DNA of 64,000 bases from NCBI RefSeq assembly GCF_003086295.3, contig NC_092046.1:103023363-103087362 (forward strand), read 5' to 3'. Under the pieces are notes generated by a model. It was not told the origin of the DNA, did not search any database, and saw nothing but the letters and a program-made list of their open reading frames with translations. The position numbers and the translations under genes are program-made. Of this stretch, positions 11,311 to 21,471 are shown piece after piece; within the stretch, counting starts at the first letter, position 1; every line of letters begins with the position of its first letter. The DNA is from Arachis hypogaea (lineage: Eukaryota; Streptophyta; Magnoliopsida; Fabales; Fabaceae).

Positions 11311-11831
11311 TGTTCATACCCTGGGTCGAGCTGTCTGACCTGGGATGTTTAATGACAAGTCGATCGACCTCTTCACGTTAGGACCATCCGACCTCTTCTT
11401 CAAGAGCTCGGCCAAATTATCAGGAAAATCCCAAATAGGGCCCAAACAGAGGAACAAGACCCAAATCCAAAGGCAGTCCAAGCCTATAGAGATAAGGGCA
11501 GTTCCCTTGAAGATAAGATGACCTCACTCAAAGATAAGTTAAGATGAGACAACTATCTTATCTCCAAGAAGGTCATTCCTCACCATTATAAATACACTGG
11601 AGCACCCAGGTATAACTCATATTCTGATTCTACTAAAAACCTGCTTAATACCCCTTGCTAACCCTTGCAGGTACCACCACCCTCCGGTGACAAGGGATCA
11701 GCAGCATCGCCAGTTCAACAAGTCGGACACGACAACTCTGGCCTCCACCCACCAGCCGGACACGTCATCTCCGACCAGCACAGAAGATCTCGTCCAAGAT
11801 CAACCTACAGTTTCAGGTAACCCTCGGAACA
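11311..11831 (+). repeat. E3 3' LTR (521 bp)
   Basis: It starts TGTTCATACCCTGGGTCGAG and ends CCCTCGGAACA. It is homologous to 15451-15982 and, reversed, to 31331-31832, 54759-55260 and 55266-55805. TATAAATA lies at about 11586-11593, preceded by GATAAG motifs. The right flank GGTGC (11832-11836) would be the target duplication; its partner is outside the window. Confidence 0.88.
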
Positions 11832-11838
11832 GGTGCCA
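11832..11838 (-). other. Broken primer binding site of B1
   Basis: The minus strand gives TGGCACC directly after the B1 LTR end and a 3 bp spacer. It resembles the first seven bases of the plant PBS TGGCGCCGTTGCC. The rest is separated by the E3 insertion. This identifies the neighbouring LTR as a 5' LTR read leftwards. Confidence 0.5.
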
Positions 11839-11841
11839 TTT

Positions 11842-13440
11842 TGATATTGAGAAAATTGTCATGTCGGTCTATAATTTCTCTTATAGAAATAAGAACTTCG
11901 TTGTAAGCATAGCTTCAAACCAACAAACATTCTCACATCAAAAATATTGGTTGTCACAAGTACAAACCCCAATAAGAATTAACCGAAGTATTTAAACCTC
12001 GGGTCGTCTCACAAGAAATTGCAATGAAGTGATCAATTATTGGCTATGAAAATGCAAGGGGGTTTGATTTTTATAGTTTGAGAAGAAAAGTAAACAACAA
12101 GAAAGTAAATGATAAGAACAAATAAAATAAAGGAAAGAACTCTTGGCTAAACATAGGTAATTTGAGATCACCATCCTTGTCTACAAACCATACATTAATA
12201 ATTATGAGGGGCCAACCTATTAAGTCTACCTACAAAAGCTTTAAGTACATAATATCTACTCCTAAGCTTAAAGTACGTCAAATAGGCTTGATCACATCAA
12301 CCCATAAGTCCCAACCTATCTACTAATTAGATTAGTAGTCAATGGGTATCAAATTGATCACCAAAGGTTCTCAAATCACCAATTCAATGAGACCCAATGA
12401 CTCAAGGTCACTCAATTCCCTTAGCCTAGGCCAAGAGTAAAGAAAACTACTAAAAAACTAGAGGAAACATTCTATCAAACACCTAGTGTGCAAGAAAAGT
12501 AAACATCACAAATTGCAAGAATCAATGAAACCTATAACTACCATAAGCAAGAAATCAACAATAGCAATTAAGATGAATATAAAAAGGACATAGAAACATA
12601 AAATTGCATTAAAAGAAATCAAGATCCAACAATTGTTCATCAACATAAAAGAGAGCAAAATAAGAAATTAATTAAGATAATAGAACACTAAAATATAAGG
12701 AGAATTGAAATCAAAACAAGAATCGAAAGATAAATTTAAGAGAGATTAACCTAACTTTACCCTAATTTCTATCCTAAATCTAGAGAGAAGAGAGAGTCTC
12801 TCTCTCTAGAATTCCACCCAAAAACATGATGAAAACTAAACTATGACTACTTGGTTCATTCCCCATTCAATCCTTGGGTTCAATAGCATCAGAAATGAGT
12901 TGGACTGGGCCTAAAATGAGCTAGAAATTGCTGGCCATGACTTGCCTTTAGTGAGTCACGCTGATCCACCCACGCGTACGCATGATGCACGCGTATGCAT
13001 CTTTAGACGCCAAGCAACTATGACAAATTTTATATCATTTTGAATCCCCGGATGTTAGTTTTTCAACGCAACCAGAACCGCCTCATTTGGACCTCTTTTG
13101 CTCAAGTTATGATCGATTGAGTGCAAAGTGGCCAGGATTGACAGCTTTGCGATTCCTTCATTTCTTCATGAGTTCTCCATTTTTACATGCTTTTTCTTCA
13201 TTCCTTCATTCCAATCTTTGCCTTCTAAACCTAAAATCACTTAGCAAACATATCAAGGCATCGAATGGAATTAAAGTGAATTAAATTTAGCTATTTTAAG
13301 GCCTAAAAAGCATGTTTTCACACTTAAGCACAAATTTAGGGAGAATTACAAAACCATGCTATTTTATTGAATAAATGTGAGAAAAGTTAATAACATCTTC
13401 CAAATTAAACACAAGATAAACCACAAAATTGGGGTTTATC
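11842..13440 (-). repeat. B1 5' LTR (1599 bp)
   Basis: The plus-strand edges are TGATATTGAG at 11842 and GGGTTTATCA at 13440; on the minus strand it begins TGATAAACCCCAATTTTG. The structure matches the B2 LTR (25349-26887): the same start TGATAAACCCC, and ACGCGTACGC-type palindromes at 12970-13010. Its internal region would lie to the left, beyond E3 and A, outside the window. Positions 12780-12812 contain a GA/CT dinucleotide-rich stretch. No gene is present. Confidence 0.7.
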
Positions 13441-15450
13441 ATGTGGATGCTGTTTTCACTGACCGTTGTGTGTGTTCCACCCGCGCGGATAATCGAAATA
13501 CACACATGGATCATCATTTTCATCATTCCACACCACTATGCAAAATTCCTCAATTAGATGCTTATTTACTCTCTCCTTTATCCTTTTGTGCCACTTGCCA
13601 TATAATTATTAATTATACTTTATTCATTCTTTTTGAGGATGAGATGTGAAGGCAAGGAGCCGGGAGAGGAGGAAGACACTGAGGATGGAGATGCCGAGCA
13701 TACATTGGACTTAGCAATTTTCCTATAACCCAAGCCCCCGCATCCGCCAGCTGAAGGTGGAGGATTGTAAAGCTTCATTCTCCCCGGATTGTGTTTGTGC
13801 TCGGAAGACCATGCAACGCTTAAGTGTGGGGGAGGATTCGTCATTATTGGGGCGTAAACTTTCCTTTCCGAACACTTTGCACTTTATTTTTGTTTCTTTT
13901 ATTAGGTTTCCTATATATATATTTGGAGTGTTTTTTATTATTGCATTGCACTTTCTTCTAGTATGTATATACATCTTAGTTCATCCATAGTTATTGCATG
14001 TTGCATTTTTGCATCTTTTTCTTAGAATATATTTATAGATAGAAGTTGTGATTGGATGATGTGAATAGCATAGTGCCTAGTTCAATTTTGTCCTAATTGT
14101 TCATGTTAGTTTTTGCAATGTTGAAAATTAGGAATAGAATTAGGAAAACTTTTGATGAAATTGCATCCATCACATTATACATACATATAGGAAATAATTT
14201 TGGTGAAAAACAACAAAGATTTCCAAGAATTTTGTTTTTAGGGCATTCTATTGAATTGATTTGAAAAAATATTTTTACACTTGCTTGAATGATTTTATGG
14301 AACATAGGAGAGTGAAAGAACAAATACCTTGTGAGTTTTTGAGCTTGAATGAGTGGTTACATCTTTTAACCACTAATTTGTTCATTGTGTTCTATATCTC
14401 TTCTATGATTGTAATCTTGGTTTTGCTTGATTTTTTATTTCCAATGATTGATGTTTTGAATTGCATTGAGCATGATTGAGGCCATCTTTGAATTAAACTC
14501 ACTAACCCATATAGCCTTACCCTTGTATCTACCTTTGTTAACCCCTTTGAGCCTTATTTACCCCCATTGTTTGTAATATTACCACATTATAAACTTAAGC
14601 GAAAAACCATGAATTTACCTTAGATTGTATCCTTGATTAGCTTAGGTTGAGGAGTGTGTTTCATTTAAGTGTGGGAGAAATTTTGGAAACATTGGTAGTG
14701 ATTAAAAAATATTTGTTTTGGATATTTCATTGAAAATTTGGAAAATGAGTGCACATTCATGTATCAATTTGCTTTAACTATATGCATTTGTCATAGAAAA
14801 AGGAAAAGAAACAGAAAAATTTTTTTTGAATGAAATGAGAAAAAAAATAAGATGGGACAAAAGTTATCCCAAAGAAAAAGAAAAAAAAAAGAAACAAACA
14901 AATAAGGAATGCATATGTGATATGAATGAAGGATCATACATGAATGTGTGGAAAAAGTGAGAATAGGAAGGTTAGATTGCATATTTTTGTTATTGGATTG
15001 ATATAGGTTGAGTTGGATACTTAAACTAATCAAGGATTCAATTGAATTAGTCCACTTGGCCATATTTATCCTACCTTAGCCCTAGCCCCATTACGACCCT
15101 ATAAAGTCCTCATGATAATTGCATTCATGCATCAATTACTTGTTGATTGTTAGATAAAAAGCAAATCCTTGAAAACATGATTAGAGGAGACTTGAGTGAA
15201 TTGACCCCAGACACCGAGTGATTAGGGTGTATACACCTAGTGAGGGTTTAATTACTCAATTCTATGTTTTCATACTTCTTATCATGTATTCTTGCAAGTT
15301 GCTTCTTTTTTTTATGAGTTAAATCAATTCTTTAGATTTTGCTTGCATTGGATTATTTCCTTGCTTAGCCCTATATATCTATATACTTGCTTGGAATTTG
15401 ATTGCTTCTTTTCACAAAACCAATAGAAAGCTATAAATATATATATATAT

Positions 15451-15978
15451 TGTTCAAACCCTGGGTCGAGCTGTCCGACCCGAGATGTTTTGACGACAAG
15501 TCGACCGACCTGTTTAGGTCAGACTATCCGACCTCTTCAAGAGCCCAGCCAAATCACTACAGAGGCCCACGAAGGCCCAAACGAAGGAACACAGCCCAAA
15601 TCTAAAGGCAGCCAAAGCCAAGAAAAGATAAGGGCGGTTCCCTTGTAGATAAAGATGACCTCACCTAAAGATAAGATAATATAAGATAACTATCTTATCC
15701 CCAGAAAGGTCACTCCTCACCATTATAAATATACTGGAGCACCCAGGTATAACTCATACTCTGATTCTACTAAAACCCTACTTAATACCCTTGCTAACTT
15801 AAGCATCGGAGTCCCTTGCAGGTATCACCACCCTCCGATGACAAAGGATCAACAGCATCGTCAGTCCAACGAGTCGGGCGCGACAGCTCCAGCCATCATC
15901 CACCAGCCGAACACGTCATCTCCGACCAGTACAGATGATCTCGTCCGAGATCGGCCTACAGTTTTAGGTAACCCTCGG

Positions 15979-15982
<4 letters not shown>
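15451..15982 (+). repeat. E4: solo LTR of the Tat family (532 bp)
   Basis: It starts TGTTCAAACCCTGGGTCGAG and ends CCCTCGGAACA. Both flanks read TATAT (15446-15450 and 15983-15987), consistent with a 5 bp duplication, although the site is a TA microsatellite. No internal region is present, so it is a solo LTR left by LTR-LTR recombination. It carries TATAAATA at about 15724-15731. Confidence 0.85.

Positions 15983-16029
<47 letters not shown>
15983..16029. repeat. (TA)n microsatellite
   Basis: An uninterrupted run of TA dinucleotides, about 23 units, directly right of E4. A shorter TA run lies on the other side (15436-15450), so E4 is inserted within the microsatellite. Confidence 0.95.
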
Positions 16030-16033
<4 letters not shown>

Positions 16034-16201
16034 ACCTTGCATGCATATAAATAGTTGCATTGAATAACTTGATTACCCCTTTGATTATTTTCCTTGTTTG
16101 GTTTAGCATGAGGACATGCTATTGTTTAAGTGTGGGGGAATTGATGAGTCCATATTTTCCGATACATTTTAGCTTGATTTGGATGGTTTTCATTACATAA
16201 A

Positions 16202-18518
16202 TGATGACATGTCATCATGTCATGTTTTTCTATGCCTTTTTCCTTTGTTTTCAATAGGTTTTATGCACTTTCTTGAGCCATAAGCAAGCCAAGTGGGTAG
16301 ATTTTCATGCTTCCTTTGATTTAATCAACCATGTATGAATTCATGCTATTTCATGAGGTTTTATGCTAAAATTGTCACATATTATGAAAGAATGAATATC
16401 TCATGATTTTGAGCATAGCTTTGATGTGTTTGGTTGATTAATGATAGGTGAAGAAGGCTTGGAGAAAGGGTGAAGCAAGAAGGAATGGCTAGGAGTAAAG
16501 AGAGGACAATGGAATAAGTTGAACCAGGAAGCAAAATCTTTTGGGTGAAAAGTTAGCCTCAAAGTTAGACCCCTAACTTGGAGGCTAACGTTGGCACATG
16601 AAATTCACCCCTGGGCACCAAAAGTTTGCGCCAACGTTAGCCCCCTAACTTTGAGGCTAACGTTGGCATGAAGAGAACCTCCCTGGGCACCAAAAGTTTG
16701 CGCCAACGTTAGCCCCCTAACTTGGTGGCTAACGTTGGCACATGAAATTCACAAGGGGAGGAGCAAAAGTTTGCGCCAACGTTAGCCCCCTAACTTTGAG
16801 GCTAACGTTGGCGCCACACACCACAACAGCTTGAAGGGGTATACTTCCAACAAGAATAACTTGAGCTACAGAGCTCCAAATGAGGTGATTCAAGAAGCAT
16901 TGGAAAGTAGGAATCAAGAGCTTTCCAAGCATATATGGCACTGCATGGTGGACACTAAAATTGAGGGAGAAAACGGCCCCGCAATGTGCATAAACGAACA
17001 TGGTGGCAACCTGCAGTGAGGCCAACTGACCTCTGCACCTTCAACGGAGTATAACTCGAGCTGTAGAGCTCCAAATAATGTGCTCCCAACGGCATTGGAA
17101 ATTAGACATCTAGGGCTTTCCAACAATGTACAATAGTATGGGGTGGACAATACGTTTGAGCCTCCAGAACTGGCGTTTTCGCCAACGTTTGAGGCAAACG
17201 TTACCTCAAACGCTGCACACCAAAGCCAGGGACCATGCCCTCTTCAAATGATCATAACTTGAGTTGTAGATGTCCAATTGAAGTGATTCCAAGTGGGTTA
17301 GAAAGCTGACATTCAGAGCTTTCCAACCATATATGATAGTCTATATTGGGCATAAAATTGGCAACATGACAAGAGGACAAAGTTGGCGCCATAAATGTGC
17401 ATAAGGGAGGCCAACGTTAGGGTCAAAGATAGACCCCTAACGTTGGCACCAACGTTCATACCAGCAAGTTTTGTGGGCTGCTATGAAAAGTTAGAGCCAA
17501 AGTTAGACCCCTAACTTTAGCTCTAACTTTTGGTCCAACTTTTGCAAACTCAACCCGGTTCAATTCGGTTCCTCTTCAAACTCCAAGAGCAATCAACCAA
17601 GGCCTTTATCAACCCAATTCCATCAAGAGCAAGGGCCCAAATGATCATCACTCAAAGGCACAAGAAATAGATAAAATAGGAATTTCATTTAATTGTAATT
17701 TGTTTTTAATTTCATTTTCATTTCCATTTTGTAAAGCCTATATAAGGCATCATTTTCATATTTGTGAGGAAGCTGGCTCCACTAGGGAGCATTAGGATTT
17801 GAGAGCTCTCTCTTAGTTTTCAATTTCGTTTTGAATCTTGGGTGGAGAATTGAAGGTGTTCTGTTTCATTCTCCCTCTGAGAGTTCTCTCTGCTTTCTTT
17901 ACTGCTTAATTGAATCAAATTTTCTGTTAATTGCTCTTCATCTACTTTCTCTGCAATTTACATTTCGTTTGCAATTGTTCTTGTTGGATCTAGGAAGGCA
18001 TTGAGATCTAGACTTGGTTATCTAGTCTCTTGGGTCCTGAGATCTTAATTCCAATTTTACATTCTCTGTTTATTGCTTTTCATGTTTATTTACATTTCTG
18101 TTTTGGTTCCGAATCAATCAAATCCATCTTTTACTTCTCTGCTTGTTGAAATTTAACTTTTCCTTGTTTAATTTCTGCGCATCCAATTCCCAATTCCCTT
18201 TACATTTAATGCAATTTATATTTCTTGTCATTTAAGATTCTTGCAATTTACATTTCTTGTTCTTTAAGTTACTTGCCAATTTACATTCTGCAAATTTAAA
18301 TTCATTGTCATTTACATTCTGTTGGCTACAATTTCACACAATTCACATCAATGTTAGCTTGACTAAACTAATCACCCACTAAAGTTGCTTGATCCATCAA
18401 TCCCTGTGGGATCGACCTCACTCCCGTGAGTTTTTATTACTTGATGCGACCCGGTGCACTTGCCGGTTAGATTTGTGTGTTTTGGGAGAAATTTATTTTT
18501 CCACCAAAATACTCATCA
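16202..18518 (+). repeat. Element C 5' LTR (2317 bp)
   Basis: It starts TGATGACATGTCATCATG and ends AAAATACTCATCA. It contains a hairpin array (16570-16812) with arms GCCAACGTTAGCC / GGCTAACGTTGGC at 16630-16667, 16702-16739 and 16775-16812. A second block follows at 17160-17530. A TATA box lies at 17739-17746 and a U5 hairpin ATCCC-TGT-GGGAT at 18400-18412. Confidence 0.9.
17739..17746 (+). promoter_or_regulatory. TATA box of element C 5' LTR
   Basis: TATATAAG, about 780 bp before the LTR end, followed by a pyrimidine-rich stretch. It is identical in the second LTR. It is the likely start region for element RNA. Confidence 0.6.
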
Positions 18519-18524
18519 AGTTTT

Positions 18525-18542
18525 TGGCGCCGTTGCCGGGGA
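18525..18542 (+). other. Element C primer binding site
   Basis: TGGCGCCGTTGCCGGGGA lies 6 bases after the LTR edge. It is the canonical site of plant Athila/Tat elements, which I recall as tRNA-Asp complementary. Confidence 0.92.
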
Positions 18543-18718
18543 TTGATTAGATCAACAATGATTATGTGGGTGAGAAGTCTAGATCAAGCATTTTCTTTAT
18601 TTTTGTTTTCTGTTTCAAAGTGAAACCAAGGTGTTTGAGTTTTTGCCTCACTAAGAAATTCTCATCTCTGATATGAGTAATTTCAATTTTCCTTGGTTGT
18701 GTGTTTTACAAAACTCAA

Positions 18719-19738
18719 ATGGAGTTCAACTCATCTTATGATCAAACAAATTCTATGGGATATCAACCACCATCACCAATCTCTAATGATGGCTGGGGAT
18801 ATCACCAAGAAATTTCAAATTCTGGGCACTCCAATTCATGGAGCTATGCTTCAGAACCACAAGATGAGAAAGAAAATCATATGGGATATTTCTCTCCACC
18901 ACAAAATAATGCAAGTCATGATTCTAATGGTGGCTGGGAAGGGAATTCTAGTGCTCCATATGATATTCATCCAGAGATATCATCACTTGACCATACTTCA
19001 ACCGAAAGCCCCTTTCAAAACTCACCACCCACACAAACTTCCATGAACCACTCATGGTTTTCAGAATTTGAGTCTAGGTTCAACAGAATGGCGGAGGAAT
19101 ATCAACAATCCCGGAGGGAACTAGAAATCCTTTCTCAGGAGACAGATAAGCAATTGGAGGACACAGATAAACGCTTAGAACTACTAAGCAAGGAAAATGA
19201 AGACCAATTGATGGATGTGAAGGATAAAGTGGAAGAGCAAGATAAGGAGGCCACTGCATCAAGTGAACTTTCAATGAAGAATGAGGTGGTTGAACCTGAA
19301 ACTGCACTTGAGATGACAAGAGAACATGAAGACTCACAACTTTCACAAACCTCTCCCATGATAGAGCTATTAAAACAAATGTTGGGTGTAAAAGAGGAAG
19401 TGGAGGAGCAAGAAAGTGAAGAAGTCATTCCAAACTCAAGTGAGGCAGAGAAGTACATAAAGGAAGAGTTCATAGAACCACAAATACAAAAAGCTCTGGA
19501 TGAATGCAAAACTCCAATAATCACACAGCAACCAAGACTTGGATTCAAAGAAGTGAAGGCAACTAACAAAAGCACCAATCCTGTCCCTAATCCAGTAAGC
19601 AAGATCAATCAAGCCATTTGCAAAAGGAAGCTTGCTGAGGAAAAGCCAAGGCAAGGGACAGTAGCTGAAACTTCTCCTTCTTTGAAGTCATTTCTCTTAA
19701 CAAATTGGAAGAAGAGGAAGAAAGTAAAGAACAGGTAG
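18719..19738 (+). CDS. Orphan ORF of element C (Tyr/Ser/Gln-rich N-terminus, coiled coil, basic tail)
   Basis: An intact ORF of 339 residues from ATG at 18719; the open frame extends a few codons further but starts there with GTG. Residues 1-115 are low complexity, rich in Y, S, N, Q, P and G (e.g. SSYDQTNSMGYQPPSP). Residues about 115-180 are a predicted coiled coil with heptads (FESRFNRMAEEYQQSRRELE). About 160-260 is acidic (KVEEQDKE, VKEEVEEQESEE). The C-terminus is basic (NWKKRKKVKNR), possibly nuclear. It has no gag, protease or RT motifs. It occupies the gag-pol position, just after the PBS. A protein of similar layout is encoded by B2. Function unknown; a trans-acting or RNA-binding role would be speculation. 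Its first 110 codons are duplicated at 23700-24076. Confidence 0.7.
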   Translation: MEFNSSYDQTNSMGYQPPSPISNDGWGYHQEISNSGHSNSWSYASEPQDEKENHMGYFSPPQNNASHDSNGGWEGNSSAPYDIHPEISSLDHTSTESPFQNSPPTQTSMNHSWFSEFESRFNRMAEEYQQSRRELEILSQETDKQLEDTDKRLELLSKENEDQLMDVKDKVEEQDKEATASSELSMKNEVVEPETALEMTREHEDSQLSQTSPMIELLKQMLGVKEEVEEQESEEVIPNSSEAEKYIKEEFIEPQIQKALDECKTPIITQQPRLGFKEVKATNKSTNPVPNPVSKINQAICKRKLAEEKPRQGTVAETSPSLKSFLLTNWKKRKKVKNR

Positions 19739-21471
19739 ACAGTAGGTACATTTCTTCTCCTTGCTTTGTTTAAATTTCAATAAATTGGCATATGATCACA
19801 TTATAAGCTTGGTGTTGCCCTGCAACAAACTGTTTTCCATCTTCATGGATGATTGCATCAATTTTACATGAAAGTGACACACCAAGATTCTAAGTTTGGT
19901 GTGCCACCTATTTTTCTATGCAAATCAATCCAGCAACATCACTTGTCTGTATAATCATATTGCCTTTTACAGTGTTATTTTTCTTCTTAGTTGGATAATT
20001 TTTGTTTTCTCTTTGTTTCATTTATTTACTTGTTTTTAATGCTTTCCTTCATTAACTGTTTTTGTTAATACATCACCAAGACATCCTTATTCATAACAGA
20101 CTCTTCATTTGGTGATTGTATTTAACATATAACAGTTTCTTTTGTTTAGTTTTAGTTCAAATAAATTGACATATGGTTGCATTCTAAGTTTGGTGTTGCT
20201 ATGCAACAAAATTTAGTTCCAATTCTTACAAGATACTTGCATTAATTCCAAGTGAAAGTGTCACACTAAGTTTGGTGTGCCACTTATCTTCTATGCAAAG
20301 TATTATGCTCACCTTCTTAAGTATGCAATCACAATGTCTCTGTCTCTTGTGCCTTGATTATTATCTTTAATTTTGCTTGCTTGAAACACATGTACTACTA
20401 ACATTCCTTGTATAAGACATTCATGATCCATCTTAGCCCCATAGCCACGGTTCTAATAGTTGCTTGAGGATGAGCAAGCATTCTGAGTTTGGTATGGGAA
20501 GGAAGAGAATGGGCATTAAAGAAGATGAACTACAAGGTTGTAAAGTTCCTTTTCCTCTCATTTGTTTCAAGCACCATAAACTGCATGATTGTCTGTACCT
20601 TCTCTGTATGCATGTGTGTATGAAAAGGCATAGTTTGATTTCTAAATTGCAACATGGTGCTATGTCATTATGATTACCAACTTGAGTTTTGTGAATTCAA
20701 AAGCAACAAAGTATCATGATCATAAACAAACAAGGCATTAAAGAAGATTTTAGCATGTGCATAAAAGTATTGGGAAGCTAGTATGTTTGATTGTTGCTTA
20801 ATTGCATTAGATTTTATTTAATTGAAGTTTTCATCTAGCACGTTTTGTGAAATCTTTTAAAAGCATGAAAACCTTGAAAGCAAATGAAAAATAAAGCAAG
20901 AAAAGAAAAAGGGAAAGAATGAGAAAGCTGAAGGCTCTGAGTACCAATGGCAATTTATTTGTTAAGTGCTTGTGGTGTTTATGTATCAAGCCAAATGCTT
21001 GAAAACAAAACACTTAGAAGTCAAGGCTAGGCTCAAAGTGCAAAAGCACTCCCTCAAAGCTCAAGGCTCTGAGCATCAATGATTAGAGAGTTAAGAAAAG
21101 AAAAGAAAAATGAGCTTAATGAAGTCCTCTAATCAAATGCTTGTGGTGCTTATGTATCAAGTGGTAATACTTGAAAACAAAGCATTTAGAAGTCGTAGCT
21201 TTGTTATCAACTCATGGGGCAAAGCACCCAAAAGGAGAAGCTAAATAAAAAAATCAAAAGCTTGTTTCAAGGAAGAAATATAAAAGAAAGATTTCATAAA
21301 TTGAGCTAGATGGAAGCATCAATCATTTACATTTCTTTTGTGATTGTAGCATGCTTAGAAAACTAGCTTACCATGAACATTGAGTTGATATTCTTCTTAC
21401 CTTGGATTGTCAATCTTTATTGCATGATTCTTTTCTTGCTTGGGGACAAGCAAGGTTTAAGTTTGGTGTTG
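19739..21471 (+). other. Element C 3' non-coding region with internal duplications
   Basis: No supportable gene. Two related segments of about 150 bp (19770-19925 and 20155-20300) both carry AAGTTTGGTGTTGC and TAAGTTTGGTGTGCCAC. Another duplication lies at about 20930-21025 and 21060-21200 (core GCTTGTGGTGTTTATGTATC). It ends with GGGGACAAGCAAGG and TTTAAGTTTGGTGTTG (21442-21471), the polypurine-like tract before the 3' LTR. Confidence 0.7.

Larger units (their letters stand above)
9831..11831 (+). mobile_element. Element E3: internally deleted Tat-family element
   Basis: A left partial LTR (9831-10282) and a complete right LTR (11311-11831) match the LTRs of E1, E2 and E4. Between them is only about 1 kb that aligns, in reverse complement, to the antisense-gene 5' region and intron of E1/E2. 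PBS, gag, pol and the antisense coding exons are missing. The internal sequence begins directly at the LTR edge (10282/10283). It is a non-autonomous deletion derivative. Element A is inserted at its left edge, so the first part of the 5' LTR is outside the window. Confidence 0.75.
13441..16201 (+). mobile_element. Element F: 3' internal remnant and start of its 3' LTR
   Basis: No ORF longer than spurious length is supportable. The region is AT-rich. It contains polypurine-like AAGTGTGGGGGAGG at about 13822 and AAGTGTGGGAGAAA at about 14672, and ends with TTTAAGTGTGGGGGAAT (16126-16142) directly before TGATGAGTCCATATTTTCC (16143), the expected PPT-LTR junction. B1 cuts its left side, E4 interrupts it at 15451-15982, and C cuts its LTR at 16201/16202. 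The rest of the LTR resumes at 24077. Confidence 0.6.

Noticed and set aside
16831..17019. A 62-residue ORF that recurs almost identically at 22101-22289
   Set aside because: The repetition is explained by the two LTRs of element C. It overlaps the palindrome-flanking region and has no homologue or independent start context.
19080..19654. Ser/Cys-rich minus-strand ORFs over the C orphan gene
   Set aside because: Shadow frames of the plus-strand acidic coiled-coil ORF; the composition mirrors the GAA/GAG-rich sense codons.
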